NCBI GenBank assembly: GCA_037179515.1
Contig: JAXCGZ010007696.1
Location: 27,501-91,500 of the forward strand
Direction: 5' to 3'
Length of the DNA: 64,000 nucleotides
Source of the DNA: Halocaridina rubra
Taxonomy: Eukaryota; Arthropoda; Malacostraca; Decapoda; Atyidae
Positions 29,801-49,603 of this stretch are shown one piece after another (position 1 is the stretch's first letter; the number at the start of each line of letters is the position of its first letter). The position numbers and the translations under genes are program-made. The notes beneath the pieces are model-generated. The model did not search any database. It was not told where the DNA came from and was given only the letters and a program-made list of their open reading frames with translations.

Positions 29801-32800
29801 AATTATTAAATTTTTTTAACATCCGGAGTCTTAACTCCAGTCTTTCATCTGTGGAACAGCACTTGGGTGCATCCCTCCCTAACCTCCTTCTTCTCTCTGG
29901 AATCCAGCTGTCTAGCTGTGAATCCCTTGACCACTTCAAGTCTCAGACTACAATTTGTATTCTCGTTTCTGTTCCAAGTGTAGGATCTGTGCCTACTGTA
30001 ATGCTAATGCTTCTATTGCAAGGCTCATGGACCTTGAATCTTCTGATTTCGATGTTCTCTTAACTACAGATTTATCTCTCCACTATCACTATATTTCTAT
30101 ACTTCTGCTTCTGCTCTCATAACTCCAGTGACTTTGTGTCCTTCTTTGAATATCTGTACTCTTGCCATGAGCCCTTGCTATATTCTCACCCACATGCTAA
30201 AGTTCTCTACATTGGAAACCAGTTAACATCACAGTGATTAGCTTCATTCACTCACACTGATGTGAGTGAAAGTGATGCCCGTTTTTTCTTTGGCACTCAC
30301 AATCTTGAGCAGATCATCAAACTTGTTACATGTCTTCCTAATCGTTACATCTATGCAGCTAACATTCTTCACCTATTTTTACTTCTAATCTTAAAAGTTT
30401 CCATACTCTTTACTTTCTCCTCTCGGTAACTCTGACCACTCTTTGATCTTAATCTCTTCCATTTTTGTTTCCACACCAATGATTCCTTCTACTCTGTGAT
30501 GCCTTTGGCATTACGATTGTAACCACTGGGAGGGTCTGCGTAACGTTTTTCCTTGATTTTCCATGGAGTGACCACTGCTTTCAGACCCACAACCCCAATC
30601 ATATACTACAGCTGAAGGTTTCTTTGAACTTAAATTGGTCTGTCCAGGACAGTTCGATGTTAAGTCTTCCTTCAGTTACGGTTCTTTTTCTATGCCTACA
30701 GCTACACTGAATATTCTTGGATATTCATCACACATCGTTTATTATCCCTTCACATCTGACAAGTCATTACACTCTCCATCTCTGTTTCTCATTACTTTAT
30801 GTATTCTTCATGCCCAGGCCCGATGAGGGCTGTTTTATTTTATAATTTTTTTTTTGGTCCGTCCTGGTGTCACAATCATAAAAAAAAAAATTTAATGTTG
30901 AAAGTTGCTGAAATCATAACTTAAGGAATGGAGGCGTTCAACCCCCCTGTATCAAAACTTTCACTCCCATTACTCCTTGATAAGACCATGCCTGCTTCAT
31001 GGCAATTTATGATAGGAATCTGGCATACCAGTCATAAGACGCCTTTGCCTTTTCTTCAGCTAGGAATTGCTGCACTGTTCAGATTTGTAGAGCTAAAACT
31101 TCCTTGCTGAGAGGGAGAGTTGAAGGCCTGAACTCCTCTTCCACTTATAAATTTTTCAGGTTCATTACCAAAAATATTAAGTTTACTGTACCTCAAGCTC
31201 TCCTTTTCTCAATTGTCCTGATGATTCTACAGCTTGCTCTCCTACTGATGAAGCCACTCTCTTTGGCTCTCATTTTTCCATCGACTCTTCCATAAGCAAT
31301 TTCAGCACACTTATCCCTCTTGTACCCTGTGCCCTTCCCTATTCTTCTCACACGCAAATTCCATAGGGTTCTTCACTCCCTGAAGACGAACAATGCATCC
31401 GGATCTACCGGTATCCCTGCAAGGCTCCTTAAGGAATTTGCAAATTAGCTGGCTCCTGTGCATTGCTGTCTTTTGATTCATTCTCTTAGCCATTAACTAT
31501 CCTGCATCTAAGCACACTCTAGTGCAGCTAGTTCATAAGAAGGGTAACTGTTCTATTTCTTCCAACTACCAAGTAGTTGGTAATTCAGTTTTCTAAAACT
31601 GCATATAAGAAATTGGGAGTTTTGCTTTGCTTTTGTTATTACTTTTCCCGTTATCAGTGACTATAAATCCTTAAAGGTCTTAATGTCCCTGCCTAAAATA
31701 CTGCTCTCATGTTTCAGGTACTTCTTCTTTTATTTATATCCTTGATAGGGTTGAATCTAAGGCCATCCGACTCATTAATGGCCCTTCTCTTATTTGCAGT
31801 CTCTATTCTCTTTCTCTTCGCCAAAAGATATCATCTCATTTTCTTTTCTGTCAGTACTACTTTCATCACTGCTCTGATGAGTAGGTGAGTTGCATCCCTC
31901 CCTTGCTGGCAAGGCCATGTAACACACGCCAGGCAGCCTAATCTCACAGGTATTGTGTAGAGTTTTGTAGCTTGCTGATCTGACAGTACAGTGACTACTT
32001 CTTTCCATCCTCCTCCAAACTCTGGAACTTTCTTCCTCCTTCTGCCCTCCCTAGCTCTTATTGCATTTCTGTTTTCAAAAAGCTGATCTGTCGTCATCTC
32101 ATGGCCTAATCCCGCTATGCTTCTATGTTTTCATTACTTTGACTATTCTTTCAGACAGTTCTTTCTCTATCGTTCATCATTCTGTAACTTCTGCCTTGTC
32201 ACTAAGCTCTTACTTTTTCTTCATCTCATGTTTTCTTGGTGGCTGGGTCGATGAGGGCAATTTTACTTGCCTCTCCTGGTGTCACACTCAATAAAAAAAA
32301 AAAACATGCTTCAGTATATTTAACAACGAGAGTGTGTCAGAACACTCACTCTCACCAAGGAACATTAAAGCAACACCTAGCACAAAATATTGCATACAAA
32401 TACTCTCATCTCTTCTCCCTCCCTCCCCACACCAGCTTCTGCAGACATATCATTTATGCAATTAAGTTGCCAATCCATCCAGTCGTTCAATGACTATACA
32501 CAGTTGCATGCACTACTACCTGGTATCCATCCTTTCGAATGCTCCCTTTCCTGTGAAGACAAATCTACCTGGCCAGGATCCAACATAGGCACCACCCAGC
32601 CCTTCTGAGCTGTCAGAAAAGGCTGGACGATTATATCAGTGTTGCCTGTCCATGATGTAATGGATTACCTCATGCAGTCAAATATACTATGGAAAACTGC
32701 CACTGCTTGCGGCCTAATGTACCAACAACACAATATATACTCAAGCAGTTGCCTTTCTTAGAGACTTGGGGCTCTTCTTCCAGGCAGCTTAGGAAACCAT

Positions 32801-33679
32801 GATAACAGCCGAGTGCCTTGTGCCCCTATATTACCCCAAGATCTCTTTAAAGACTCACTGTTATTGTTAGCCATATTTTCGGACCGTTATGCATTGCACA
32901 ATCTGTATCTCTTTACCTACTTACATTTCAGGTGTACTTCACCTTGCTGTTTTTCTGGTTGTAAAATATCTTGTTTAGTTTTTACTCTTGATTAATTTGC
33001 CCTGTTAGACTTCTAGTACTTATTATGATGATAAACTAATATATTTTGTGGCCAAAGAGTGAGATTTTGCTTATAGCAAGCTAATCAGTCATAGAAACTG
33101 AAGTTCCTTTTGCAAGAAGGAAATCCCAGACTCTTCTGGTAAAAGATGTTTGGACCTCACTGGAAGTGGAACTTCCTGGTCTTCGTCTTTGGGAGAAGAA
33201 TCTCTATCACTCTTTACATCGGGTATATCTGGAACAATGGGTCCTGGAACCTTGTGTAATAATTTGTCCTCTCTGATGCTTCTTAGCTACTATATAAAGC
33301 ATAAAATTAATGAATTTAAATACAGTAATAATAATGTAATAATACAGTACAGTAATAAATGCATAATTCATGAGTAGGTATGGATAGGTTGTTGTTCATA
33401 TCTGTGAATGTTGTTAATTATTGAAACTGTATAATTAGAGATATCTTCTGATATAATTGAAGTAATAAAGCAACTTTAAAAATTGTTTTATATTTCAGCT
33501 GGATTGTCATGAATGATTCTCGCATTCCTGTCCCAAATGCTCATGTGTGTGACCGTTGCCTCAAACAATTTTGTTATAATAATAAAGGAATGAAAATTGA
33601 ACAGAATTTGAAAGTCTATCCATTCACCGATGAATTCTTTTCTCAACAAAAAAAGGAATTTAAATATTCAAATATTTGA
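2731..33679 (+). CDS. SNAPC3: snRNA-activating protein complex subunit 3 (SNAPC3/SNAP50), ten coding exons
   Basis: SNAPC3 is the DNA-binding core subunit of the nuclear SNAPc complex. SNAPc binds the proximal sequence element and starts transcription of snRNA genes by RNA polymerases II and III. Coding exons are 2731-2856, 3489-3658, 4507-4607, 5339-5490, 6130-6263, 13338-13494, 20906-21026, 24855-24978, 28655-28762 and 33499-33679. All introns are GT-AG, every phase matches, and the sum is 1374 nt (457 residues plus stop; human SNAPC3 is about 411). Recognition rests on the C-terminal half: LLLLGSQNLSDLRD (about 235-248), FYINGVFYND, LGYPYVYMHQGNCEHIIVFT and the cysteine pairs. Candidate zinc ligands are C352, H354, C389, C392, C415 and C418. 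The N-terminal third is divergent and rests on splice-frame continuity. The start is the first ATG after the acceptor at 2713-2714, so a non-coding first exon probably lies upstream. Identity is from remembered family sequence, with no search run. Confidence 0.9.
3489..3658 (+). CDS. SNAPC3: SNAPC3 exon 2
   Basis: Acceptor CACTTCAG|GCATATCC; donor TGTAG|GTAGGT; starts in phase 0 and leaves two bases. It encodes an acidic, poorly conserved segment (SSDENLDETFDLE) of about residues 43-98. Support is splice-site quality and frame continuity rather than similarity. Confidence 0.7.
4507..4607 (+). CDS. SNAPC3: SNAPC3 exon 3
   Basis: Acceptor CTATTGCAG; donor GCAG|GTAGGT. It completes the split codon of exon 2 and leaves one base. 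It encodes about residues 99-132 (VEDELATEGEYILIEP). Conservation is low. Confidence 0.7.
5339..5490 (+). CDS. SNAPC3: SNAPC3 exon 4
   Basis: Acceptor GATCTTAG|GTAATTTT; donor AGAATG|GTTAGA. It encodes about residues 133-183, a basic helical stretch (QEQAMELHKREN, then YARHRQRLLKYF) that corresponds to the region before the SNAP50 domain. Ends in phase 0. Confidence 0.75.
6130..6263 (+). CDS. SNAPC3: SNAPC3 exon 5
   Basis: Acceptor AATTTTTCAG; donor AGCAA|GTAAGA. It encodes about residues 184-227, including the IVLNVRIQRPYH beta-strand segment at the entry to the conserved SNAP50 domain. Leaves two bases, completed by the C at 13338. Confidence 0.85.
7555..8060 (+). repeat. Tandem array, about 180-bp units (left arm)
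   Basis: TTTGCTGTTTGTTCTTAATG recurs at 7651, 7831 and 8010. Each unit also holds GCATTAAGCGGTAGAAGAGG, AACGAACCTCTATC and 'CCGTATCAGCTGATGC'. The same unit occurs in inverted orientation at 8440-9020 and again at 21560-22380 and 23100-23360. Confidence 0.9.
8440..9025 (-). repeat. Tandem array, about 180-bp units (right arm, inverted)
   Basis: Reverse-complement copies of the left-arm unit, with the ATTAAGAACAAAC anchor near 8583, 8763 and 8932. They pair with 7555-8060 around a hairpin-like centre. The centre itself has arms at about 8100-8180 and 8270-8345 containing GGTCGA and TCGACC. Confidence 0.88.
9136..9313 (-). mobile_element. Short retroelement with 10-bp target duplication
   Basis: TATCTTTCAT is present at 9126-9135 and again at 9314-9323, and the interrupted sequence is continuous in the paralogous copy at 22685-22700. 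The insert contains a 'GGCTACCCCCCAATTAAAGGG' type segment whose reverse complement matches 63798-63835, plus an (ATGT)n run at its right edge. It is probably a SINE or a short LINE fragment inserted by target-primed reverse transcription. Confidence 0.65.
11434..11710 (+). mobile_element. Poly(A)-tailed retroelement tail/SINE inserted in Tigger copy 1
   Basis: It runs from the 'TTGGCCCATGGCACCAACTG' region to an A run at about 11701-11710 and splits the Tigger transposase reading frame. Close relatives lie at 29370-29600 and 30602-30890. It shares the '...CCTGATGAGGG...GTCCTGGTGT' 3' end with the jockey-like LINEs. Confidence 0.65.
13338..13494 (+). CDS. SNAPC3: SNAPC3 exon 6
   Basis: Acceptor GTTCTTTACAG|CCG was chosen because the preceding intron leaves two bases; the upstream AGs at 13290, 13300 and 13306 are out of phase. 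It encodes about residues 228-280, with LLLLGSQNLSDLRDALICI matching the conserved 'LGSQ.L..LRD.I.C' block of SNAPC3. Donor AATTCT|GTAAGT, phase 0. Confidence 0.9.
13540..14205 (+). mobile_element. LINE (RTE-like), endonuclease C-terminal fragment
   Basis: The + strand reads as the end of an AP-endonuclease-like region (GTSVGISEHYLVKSRVRL) followed by a basic linker, with stops. It is the 5' part of the same element that resumes at 17293-17349 and 18090-19650 after two insertions. 5'-truncated and decayed. Confidence 0.6.
14206..17292 (+). mobile_element. Jockey-like non-LTR retrotransposon, 5'-truncated, poly(A)-tailed
   Basis: Reverse-transcriptase motifs can be read on the + strand: MNKAFGPNDIPAKFLKEFA (15285 and again 15709), SKAFDRVWHKALLAKFPAYG (about 16028-16090), SGVPQGHVLSPTLFL and a degraded FADKSTLHF (about 16280). 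The C-terminal FFPSISRLL-type end is near 16980, and the 3' end is an A run at 17278-17292. Several frameshifts, a degraded catalytic FADD and the internal duplication mark it as dead. It is nested in the RTE-like LINE. Confidence 0.8.
15185..16032 (+). repeat. 424-bp tandem duplication inside the LINE
   Basis: 15185-15608 and 15609-16032 are direct repeats at an offset of 424 bases. By eye only about four substitutions separate them (for example CTCTATC/CACTATC and CTAGGAAG/CTTGGAAG). TAAG microhomology lies at both breakpoints. It arose after the LINE inserted. Confidence 0.93.
17293..17349 (+). mobile_element. RTE-like LINE, short middle fragment
   Basis: It reads SEKWAQYFKKLLNKVD, the segment that usually precedes the RT domain of RTE-type LINEs. 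Insertions on both sides isolate it from 13540-14205 and 18090-19650. Confidence 0.6.
17350..18089 (-). mobile_element. Jockey-like LINE fragments, antisense, nested
   Basis: It starts with a T run (17350-17361), the reverse complement of the poly(A) tail, then the reverse of the LINE 3' end. The - strand reads the C-terminal segment RNTHQAALSHRYCEKICSLQ. Near 18030-18089 the sequence matches the 5' part of the same family (compare 14550-14600), so the copy is internally deleted. Possible short duplication TAGA at the edges. Confidence 0.7.
18090..19650 (+). mobile_element. RTE-like LINE, reverse transcriptase and C-terminus
   Basis: The + strand reads ITKEEVQMALRAMKAGKAPG (about 18153), FKDLEKVYDRVDREALWSV (about 18590) and a C-terminal SWFGHMERVSDERIAKRVW ... 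RGRPKLRWMDGVKRAL (19420-19623). These are typical of RTE and related LINEs. In-frame stops and frameshifts make it non-functional. Confidence 0.75.
19620..19985 (+). repeat. Interspersed repeat following the LINE; inverted copy at 38105-38440
   Basis: It shares 'GACACGGGCCAACGGGATTTC', 'GAGGGGAGTTGCCATGT', 'GGCCTCTCTGTAGAGTATCC' and 'GGAAATGCGGCAAC' with the reverse complement of 38105-38440. It may be the 3' UTR of the RTE-like LINE or a separate short element. Confidence 0.75.
20484..20640 (+). mobile_element. tRNA-derived SINE
   Basis: It has a box A-like TCGTTCAGTGGTAGAATGC and a box B-like GGTTTGACTCA about 45 bases apart, followed by a tRNA-unrelated body (CCATCCGGCTC, then TTGAATGGGAACTATTTGTGAC). 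The body resembles that of 53366-53540. Not a functional tRNA. Confidence 0.6.
20906..21026 (+). CDS. SNAPC3: SNAPC3 exon 7
   Basis: Acceptor TTTTTGGTCTCAG; donor AATTG|GTAAGT. It encodes about residues 281-320 with FPSGFFYINGVFYND, matching the conserved 'FY.EG.FYND' block, and IIKWAKRHVEIG. Leaves one base. Confidence 0.93.
21325..24509 (-). mobile_element. Tigger/jerky-like DNA transposon (copy 2) with nested element
   Basis: Termini CATGGGGTCCCCG (21325) and GGGGACTCCCTG (to 24509) are inverted repeats with TA on each side. The - strand at 23650-23880 encodes the N-terminal helix-turn-helix half of a transposase (MPPKHRGDFSDGSVAKKRKV, then GRSLGLAHSTAATIIKEKD); the DDE part is gone. It is the same subfamily as 6371-12832, in SNAPC3 intron 7. 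Confidence 0.75.
21446..23564. mobile_element. Element nested in Tigger copy 2, containing the 180-bp repeats
   Basis: The ends 'AGTAATCCCTCGC' and 'GAGGGAGTACTG' form imperfect inverted repeats at a TA-containing site, and the Tigger sequence is continuous on either side. Its 3' part (23370-23564) matches 1890-2090. Inside are + and - copies of the 180-bp unit (21560-21740, 22030-22380, 23100-23360) and the arm sequence 22385-22940, which is the reverse complement of 6840-7560. Layered insertions are likely. Confidence 0.5.
24855..24978 (+). CDS. SNAPC3: SNAPC3 exon 8
   Basis: Acceptor TTTCTTTTAG|GTGAAG; donor GTAAG|GTTAGT. It encodes about residues 321-361 with LGYPYVYMHQGNCEHIIVFT, the most diagnostic SNAP50 block (human has the pattern LGFPYLYCHQGDCEH). 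C352 and H354 are candidate metal ligands. Confidence 0.95.
25503..28110 (-). mobile_element. Jockey-like LINE, antisense, both ends degraded
   Basis: The - strand reads the endonuclease segment GRVCAYCNTKMSLARFMNLE (27850), the RT segment LKMNKASRPDGIPGRFLKKF (26730), YQTIALTSAIAKL (26500) and TSVVSQGSFLSPTLFLF (25860). The HTFADDSILHF active-site motif (about 25780) keeps FADD. Frameshifts and a MITE insertion (26079-26359) break it. There is no poly(A) end. It occupies SNAPC3 intron 8. Confidence 0.8.
26079..26359. mobile_element. piggyBac-like MITE with TTAA duplication
   Basis: TTAA occurs at 26075-26078 and 26360-26363. The termini CCACTTAGGACC and (reverse complement) CACTCAGAGGCC are similar inverted repeats. 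The 281-bp insert interrupts the LINE, and the empty site can be read in the paralogous LINE copy near 15560 and 15984. No coding potential. The family is inferred from the TTAA duplication. Confidence 0.7.
28655..28762 (+). CDS. SNAPC3: SNAPC3 exon 9
   Basis: Acceptor GGTTACAG; donor GCAAA|GTAAGT with GT at 28763. It encodes about residues 362-397 with KCHIC (C389, C392), the first cysteine pair of the C-terminal zinc-binding module, and HHPTDPQDSAKYP before it. Confidence 0.93.
29370..32305 (+). mobile_element. Jockey-like LINE with nested and flanking tail copies
   Basis: 29370-29600 is a retroelement tail like 11434-11710. 29630-32305 is a LINE copy with a 5' region matching the reverse of 28050-28110, endonuclease pieces (29851-30130) and degraded RT (about 31370-31600). 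The C-terminal region is at 31850-32060, and the 3' end is 'CCTGGTGTCACACTCAAT' plus an A run to about 32305. It is heavily frameshifted and a second tail copy is nested at 30602-30896. Confidence 0.7.
30602..30896 (+). mobile_element. Nested poly(A)-tailed retroelement tail/SINE
   Basis: The host LINE reads '...CAACCCCAATCA' and then 'GTTGCTGAAATCATAAC' on either side; paralogues at 14800 and 43620 are continuous there. The insert contains TGTCCAGGACAGTTCGATG and ends in an A run at about 30881-30890. Confidence 0.7.
33092..33286 (-). other. Open, protein-like segment antisense in SNAPC3 intron 9
   Basis: Sixty-five codons are open on the - strand between stops. Composition is hydrophilic, with VPGPIVPDIPDVKSDRDSS and LPEESGISFLQKEL, unlike the low-complexity frames around it. 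There is no ATG and no strong splice acceptor, and the stop follows QFL directly. It could be an alternative last exon of the RA-domain gene, which runs in this direction, a decayed exon, or chance. Confidence 0.25.
33499..33679 (+). CDS. SNAPC3: SNAPC3 exon 10 (last)
   Basis: Acceptor TATATTTCAG. It completes a split Asn codon and encodes about residues 398-457: WIVMNDSRIPVPNAH, then VCDRCL (C415, C418) and the conserved 'YPFTDEFF' near the end. Stop TGA 33677-33679. A short lysine-rich tail (QQKKEFKYSNI) extends past the usual family end. Confidence 0.93.
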
Positions 33680-33818
33680 AACTAGGAATAATGTGCAAGA
33701 TCTTTGCTAAAAGTAATCAAACCACATACCCAAAACTGAATCACAATGAAGATTATATCCAAGCCAGTTTTAAATCAGCTACAGTTGAGTGTGTACAAAG
33801 AGTGTTTTTATTTTTGTC

Positions 33819-33824
33819 AATAAA
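33819..33824 (+). promoter_or_regulatory. Candidate SNAPC3 poly(A) signal
   Basis: AATAAA lies 140 bases after the stop, which would give a short 3' UTR. Another AATAAA-like site is near 34341. Otherwise 33680-35394 shows nothing but AT-rich intergenic or UTR sequence. Confidence 0.5.
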
Positions 33825-35394
33825 AATATACTGTATAATGCAATCTGCAAGTCCTTTCAGCTGTAATATTCCCTTTCGTCATATACAGTATATCCTGAGT
33901 CATGACCACTATCACAAGACCTGGCTTGCAAAATTGCTTTTTGTTAGTAGTTGTATTATGTCATTTTCTCTTCCTTCTCTTTATGCGATGCCTTTCACAA
34001 GCCAGTGTAGTATCCATAACCAGGCAATACTGTATACAAAATCAAAAGGGTAGATTAGGTTTTAGTTTGAAAACACACGAATATTTAAAGTCTAGTAAGT
34101 TTTTCTGGTCTGATTAGATGTTTCTATTTTATTTAACATTCCAACCTATGCACGAGTTTCCAGGGAAACTTCGATTAATATTAGTTTTCCTTTTGTTATT
34201 CTTTTTAGTGTACTGGGTACATTTATCCCAATACTGGTTGTTTGAAATAGCTTACGGTACATTTTTCCAATAATATGACAGTGGTTATTGCACTTCATGA
34301 TGAAAAACTGTTATAATATAATAGAGCATTATTTTGTAATAAATTCTTTAAGGAGAGTACCAGTGATAATAGTAGTTACACAGAAATGTGCTGTTTAATC
34401 ACTATGACTATCACAAATACTTTCTTGGTTTTTAGGCATCACCATTATTTTTAGGGTAATCTGTATTCTTAATATATTAGGCCTACAGTTAAGTATTTGG
34501 AAATTATTATATAAGGAGTAGATCTGCCAAATAGCTTGGATTGGGAGTTTATGGATGGAAGCTGTATTAGATAAAGATCATAATAATGGAGTCTTCTGTT
34601 CCATTGTAGCTATACTACCTTGGATTTGCAGAGATTGTTTTAACTGTTCGTAGTCTGACCATCTGTCTTCTCCTTTCAACCAATGCTGATAATGGATATT
34701 TTAATGTACTTTCTCATTCACTGCCGTTTATAATTTTACTTAATTATTTTTACCTTGCTCAAAGGTAATAGTAATAAAATATGTTCCATTATTACATTTA
34801 GGTTTTGCTAAGGTTTGAAACTGAAATACTTAATACATTTATCAGTTTAATAAAAAAAAAATATTAGCAGTTTTTAGAGTAGACTAATGTACATTAAAGC
34901 TTGACCAAATCAAAATATGGAATTTTTTACAAAATGTACAATATTCATCAAATATACATATCTACACAGCATTTTACCGCATATTTTTGCATCATTTAAA
35001 AATGTGTACAGTTTACACGATGGAAGGTTGTGTATTAATATATTTTAGACATTCACCATTCATAATAATTACACTAAAAATGGAACTTTGCTTGTCAACA
35101 TTTTAAGCTACGGAGAAAAAACAGCAATGATAATTCCTATACTGTATATGAAATATGCAATAGCACAAGAAATTTTACATTGTCAATTAGCACATCATGT
35201 TCTCAAAATAATGATATTAGGACACAGTGTTTTAGGATAACTAACTAGACAGTTTTTTCTAATTTGTAACTTAAAAGTTTGATTGATTTTGAGTAAGAAA
35301 TGAGTACAGTAAGATAGCTAAAAGGGACAGTACTGTATACTGAACTGGATGCTGTTTGTAGTTCCCTAAATTAAATGTTTTTTTACCTTTCTTT

Positions 35395-35400
35395 TTTATT
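35395..35400 (-). promoter_or_regulatory. Candidate poly(A) signal of the RA-domain gene
   Basis: TTTATT on the + strand is AATAAA on the - strand, about 205 bases downstream of the stop at 35606. Confidence 0.45.
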
Positions 35401-35605
35401 TACATTCATTATTTTTACCATTACCAATTAGTAATATATATGGAAAAACACTGGCAACTAGGGATGAAAATTTTATATTATTATTGCGATGAGAAACACG
35501 ATGCAAAATTACTGTAATGACAATATTATTGTAAATGTGGGCTATATAAATTCGACAGGTACTATTTACTCATGGCAAACTGCATTGTACATTTACATAT
35601 AGTTT

Positions 35606-47586
<11,981 letters not shown>

Positions 47587-48274
47587 CTGAAGGGAAAAAT
47601 AAATTACACTATAGTAGGTATTCACCACAAAAATAATGTACCGACACAATTTGTGCACACAAAGAAAAAAGTTCGTCATTGAAATATAAATATACATAAT
47701 GAAAAAACTAGGAAAAATTAAAGTTTTCTGTATGCATGAAGGCATTACTTCATTAACTTGAAACAATCTCTTTACAGTGTGTCAAGATGCTATTTTGAAT
47801 ATAACAAGTAATTGTGTGAATTAACCCATTATATATGCACATCTAAATTGTATACTGGTCATATAAAATGTGAACATGATGAATGTGGGAGTCTCACTCC
47901 GATGAAATAATTTCATAAGTAGTATCTAAGAGGAGTCTTTATTTGAATGAGTAATTTACTGTGCAACTAATACAATAATATCACACAACTTCTGATAAAA
48001 CAAGACAAAAGGCAAACATATTTTACAATAGCAATAAGAGGGAGGCTATGAATCCTTGAGTCTAAGTCAGACCCTTTTATTACTAGAACAATAGTGATAT
48101 CATACAATGAATGACTATATCATAAACTTGCTCAATATTGAGGAAATATACCAGCTGATATACTCTGGTTCATTTGCATTAGTCATTGCAGTTTGGAAAA
48201 ATATTACATAAGGTAATTTACTACCGTAAAAGATGGAGTGAGAGATTTTACCAATAAATAGCCAATTGGATTTA

Positions 48275-49071
48275 GGGCCTGTTCACGCAGGGCGTTTTTA
48301 ACCGCAGCGGCCACCGTCGCATTTAATGCTGTAATCATTCACACAAAGCGTTTTGGACCGCGGTGGCCACAGCAATGCAATGGTGTGTGTGTGTGACTCA
48401 TTACGGGGATACATCAACGTGAAGCCAGGGTTGTCATGGTAATGCACTTTCTCTTTTCTCATTGGCTAGCATACAGCCAATGATGGTGCCTGCTGTCCTC
48501 AAAACGCGCTTTTCACCACTCTTGTGTGAATGATGACATTCATTTGTATGTATCTCGACATGCATGCCAAATGCGCGTATGCGAGAGGGATCTTGCCACC
48601 GCGGCGTTTTCCAAAACGCCGTGGTTGTGTGAACCACACAGGTACTGTGTGGAGATTTGTAAATCGCGGATTGGTCGGTGCAGCGACTGCTTCTTCCCAT
48701 CTACCTCCAGACTCTGGAACTCTCTTCCTCCTTCTGTCTTTCCCAATTCTTATGACCTTTCATCCTTCAAAAAGCAGATCTATCGTCATCTCAGAGCCTA
48801 GTCCTCCATATCTCTGGGTCCTCTTAACTTTGACTGTTTTTTTTCTGTCTGTCGTTTTCCTTTGTGTGACATTACCTCATCTCTGCCTTGCCCTTAACCT
48901 TTCTCTTTTCCTTCGTCTTGGTATTTTCTCGTGCCCGGGCCTTTATTGATGAGGGCAGTTTCTGTCTGTCCCGGTGTCACACTCTAAAAAAAAAAAAAAA
49001 TAAACAAACTTAAGAAATGCGACACCTCGTTTCCAACAGCGCGTTTAAAAACGCCCTGTGTGAACAGGCCC
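48275..49071. mobile_element. Harbinger-like MITE interrupted by a LINE tail
   Basis: Inverted termini GGGCCTGTTCAC...GGGCGTTTTTA and TAAAAACGCCCTGTGTGAACAGGCCC are flanked by TTA on both sides (48272-48274, 49072-49074), which fits the 3-bp TWA duplication of PIF/Harbinger elements. The interior has further palindromes around 'CAAAACGC' and 'GCCACCG'. No transposase; about 445 bp without the insertion. Confidence 0.75.
48637..48990 (+). mobile_element. 3' end of jockey-like LINE inside the Harbinger-like MITE
   Basis: It reads HRYCVEICKSRIGRCSDCFF, then SRLWNSLPPSVFPNS, the conserved C-terminus of this LINE family, followed by 'GGTGTCACACTCT' and a 15-base A run. It is 5'-truncated and younger than the MITE it splits. 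Confidence 0.85.
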
Positions 49072-49373
49072 TTAACTGTCCATTTCAAGTTGACATGTTG
49101 ACAAATGCTTTGAAATTTTTTAAATTCAATAAAAAGACTAAAAACGATCTCATGAAAGACAACTACATAAATAATCGTAAATCATCACGTCATATTAGAG
49201 AGCATCTTCTTTAAAACAAATGCAATGTATTTGAAGTATACCAGCCTCACTCAATTCTCCATATGTATATCTGAAGTTGTTTTTATTTAGTTTAGTGTTT
49301 AATTTCTTTAAATGAGAGATCATCTGATTAAACCAATTTGATGTAGATGAGCTGATATTTTCAAATACTCTAA

Positions 49374-49603
49374 GGCCCGATTTCTTAAACAGTGTAAACA
49401 TAAGATTTCATATTGTTAGTTAGCTAGACACACAAACAGATTTCATAAACGCATCTGATGCGGTTCTGTATATGGCTAGGATCCCTTGCAGGATCCTAGC
49501 CATACACAGAACCGCATCAGATGCGTTTATGAAATCTATTTGTGTGTGTCTAGCTACCTAATAATATGGTATCCTAGGTTTACACTGTTTAAGAAATCAG
49601 GCC
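49374..49603. repeat. Near-perfect 230-bp fold-back (inverted repeat)
   Basis: Outer arms GGCCCGATTTCTTAAACAG and CTGTTTAAGAAATCAGGCC close over inner arms such as CATAAACGCATCTGATGCGG and its complement. The loop at about 49486-49491 lies between GGCTAGGATCC and GGATCCTAGCC. It is probably a fold-back MITE, and if transcribed it would form a long hairpin. Confidence 0.9.

Noticed and set aside
48300..48640. CpG-rich promoter at the Harbinger-like element
   Set aside because: The GC-rich palindromic blocks belong to the MITE and pair with its other arm; no core promoter element or adjacent first exon was seen.
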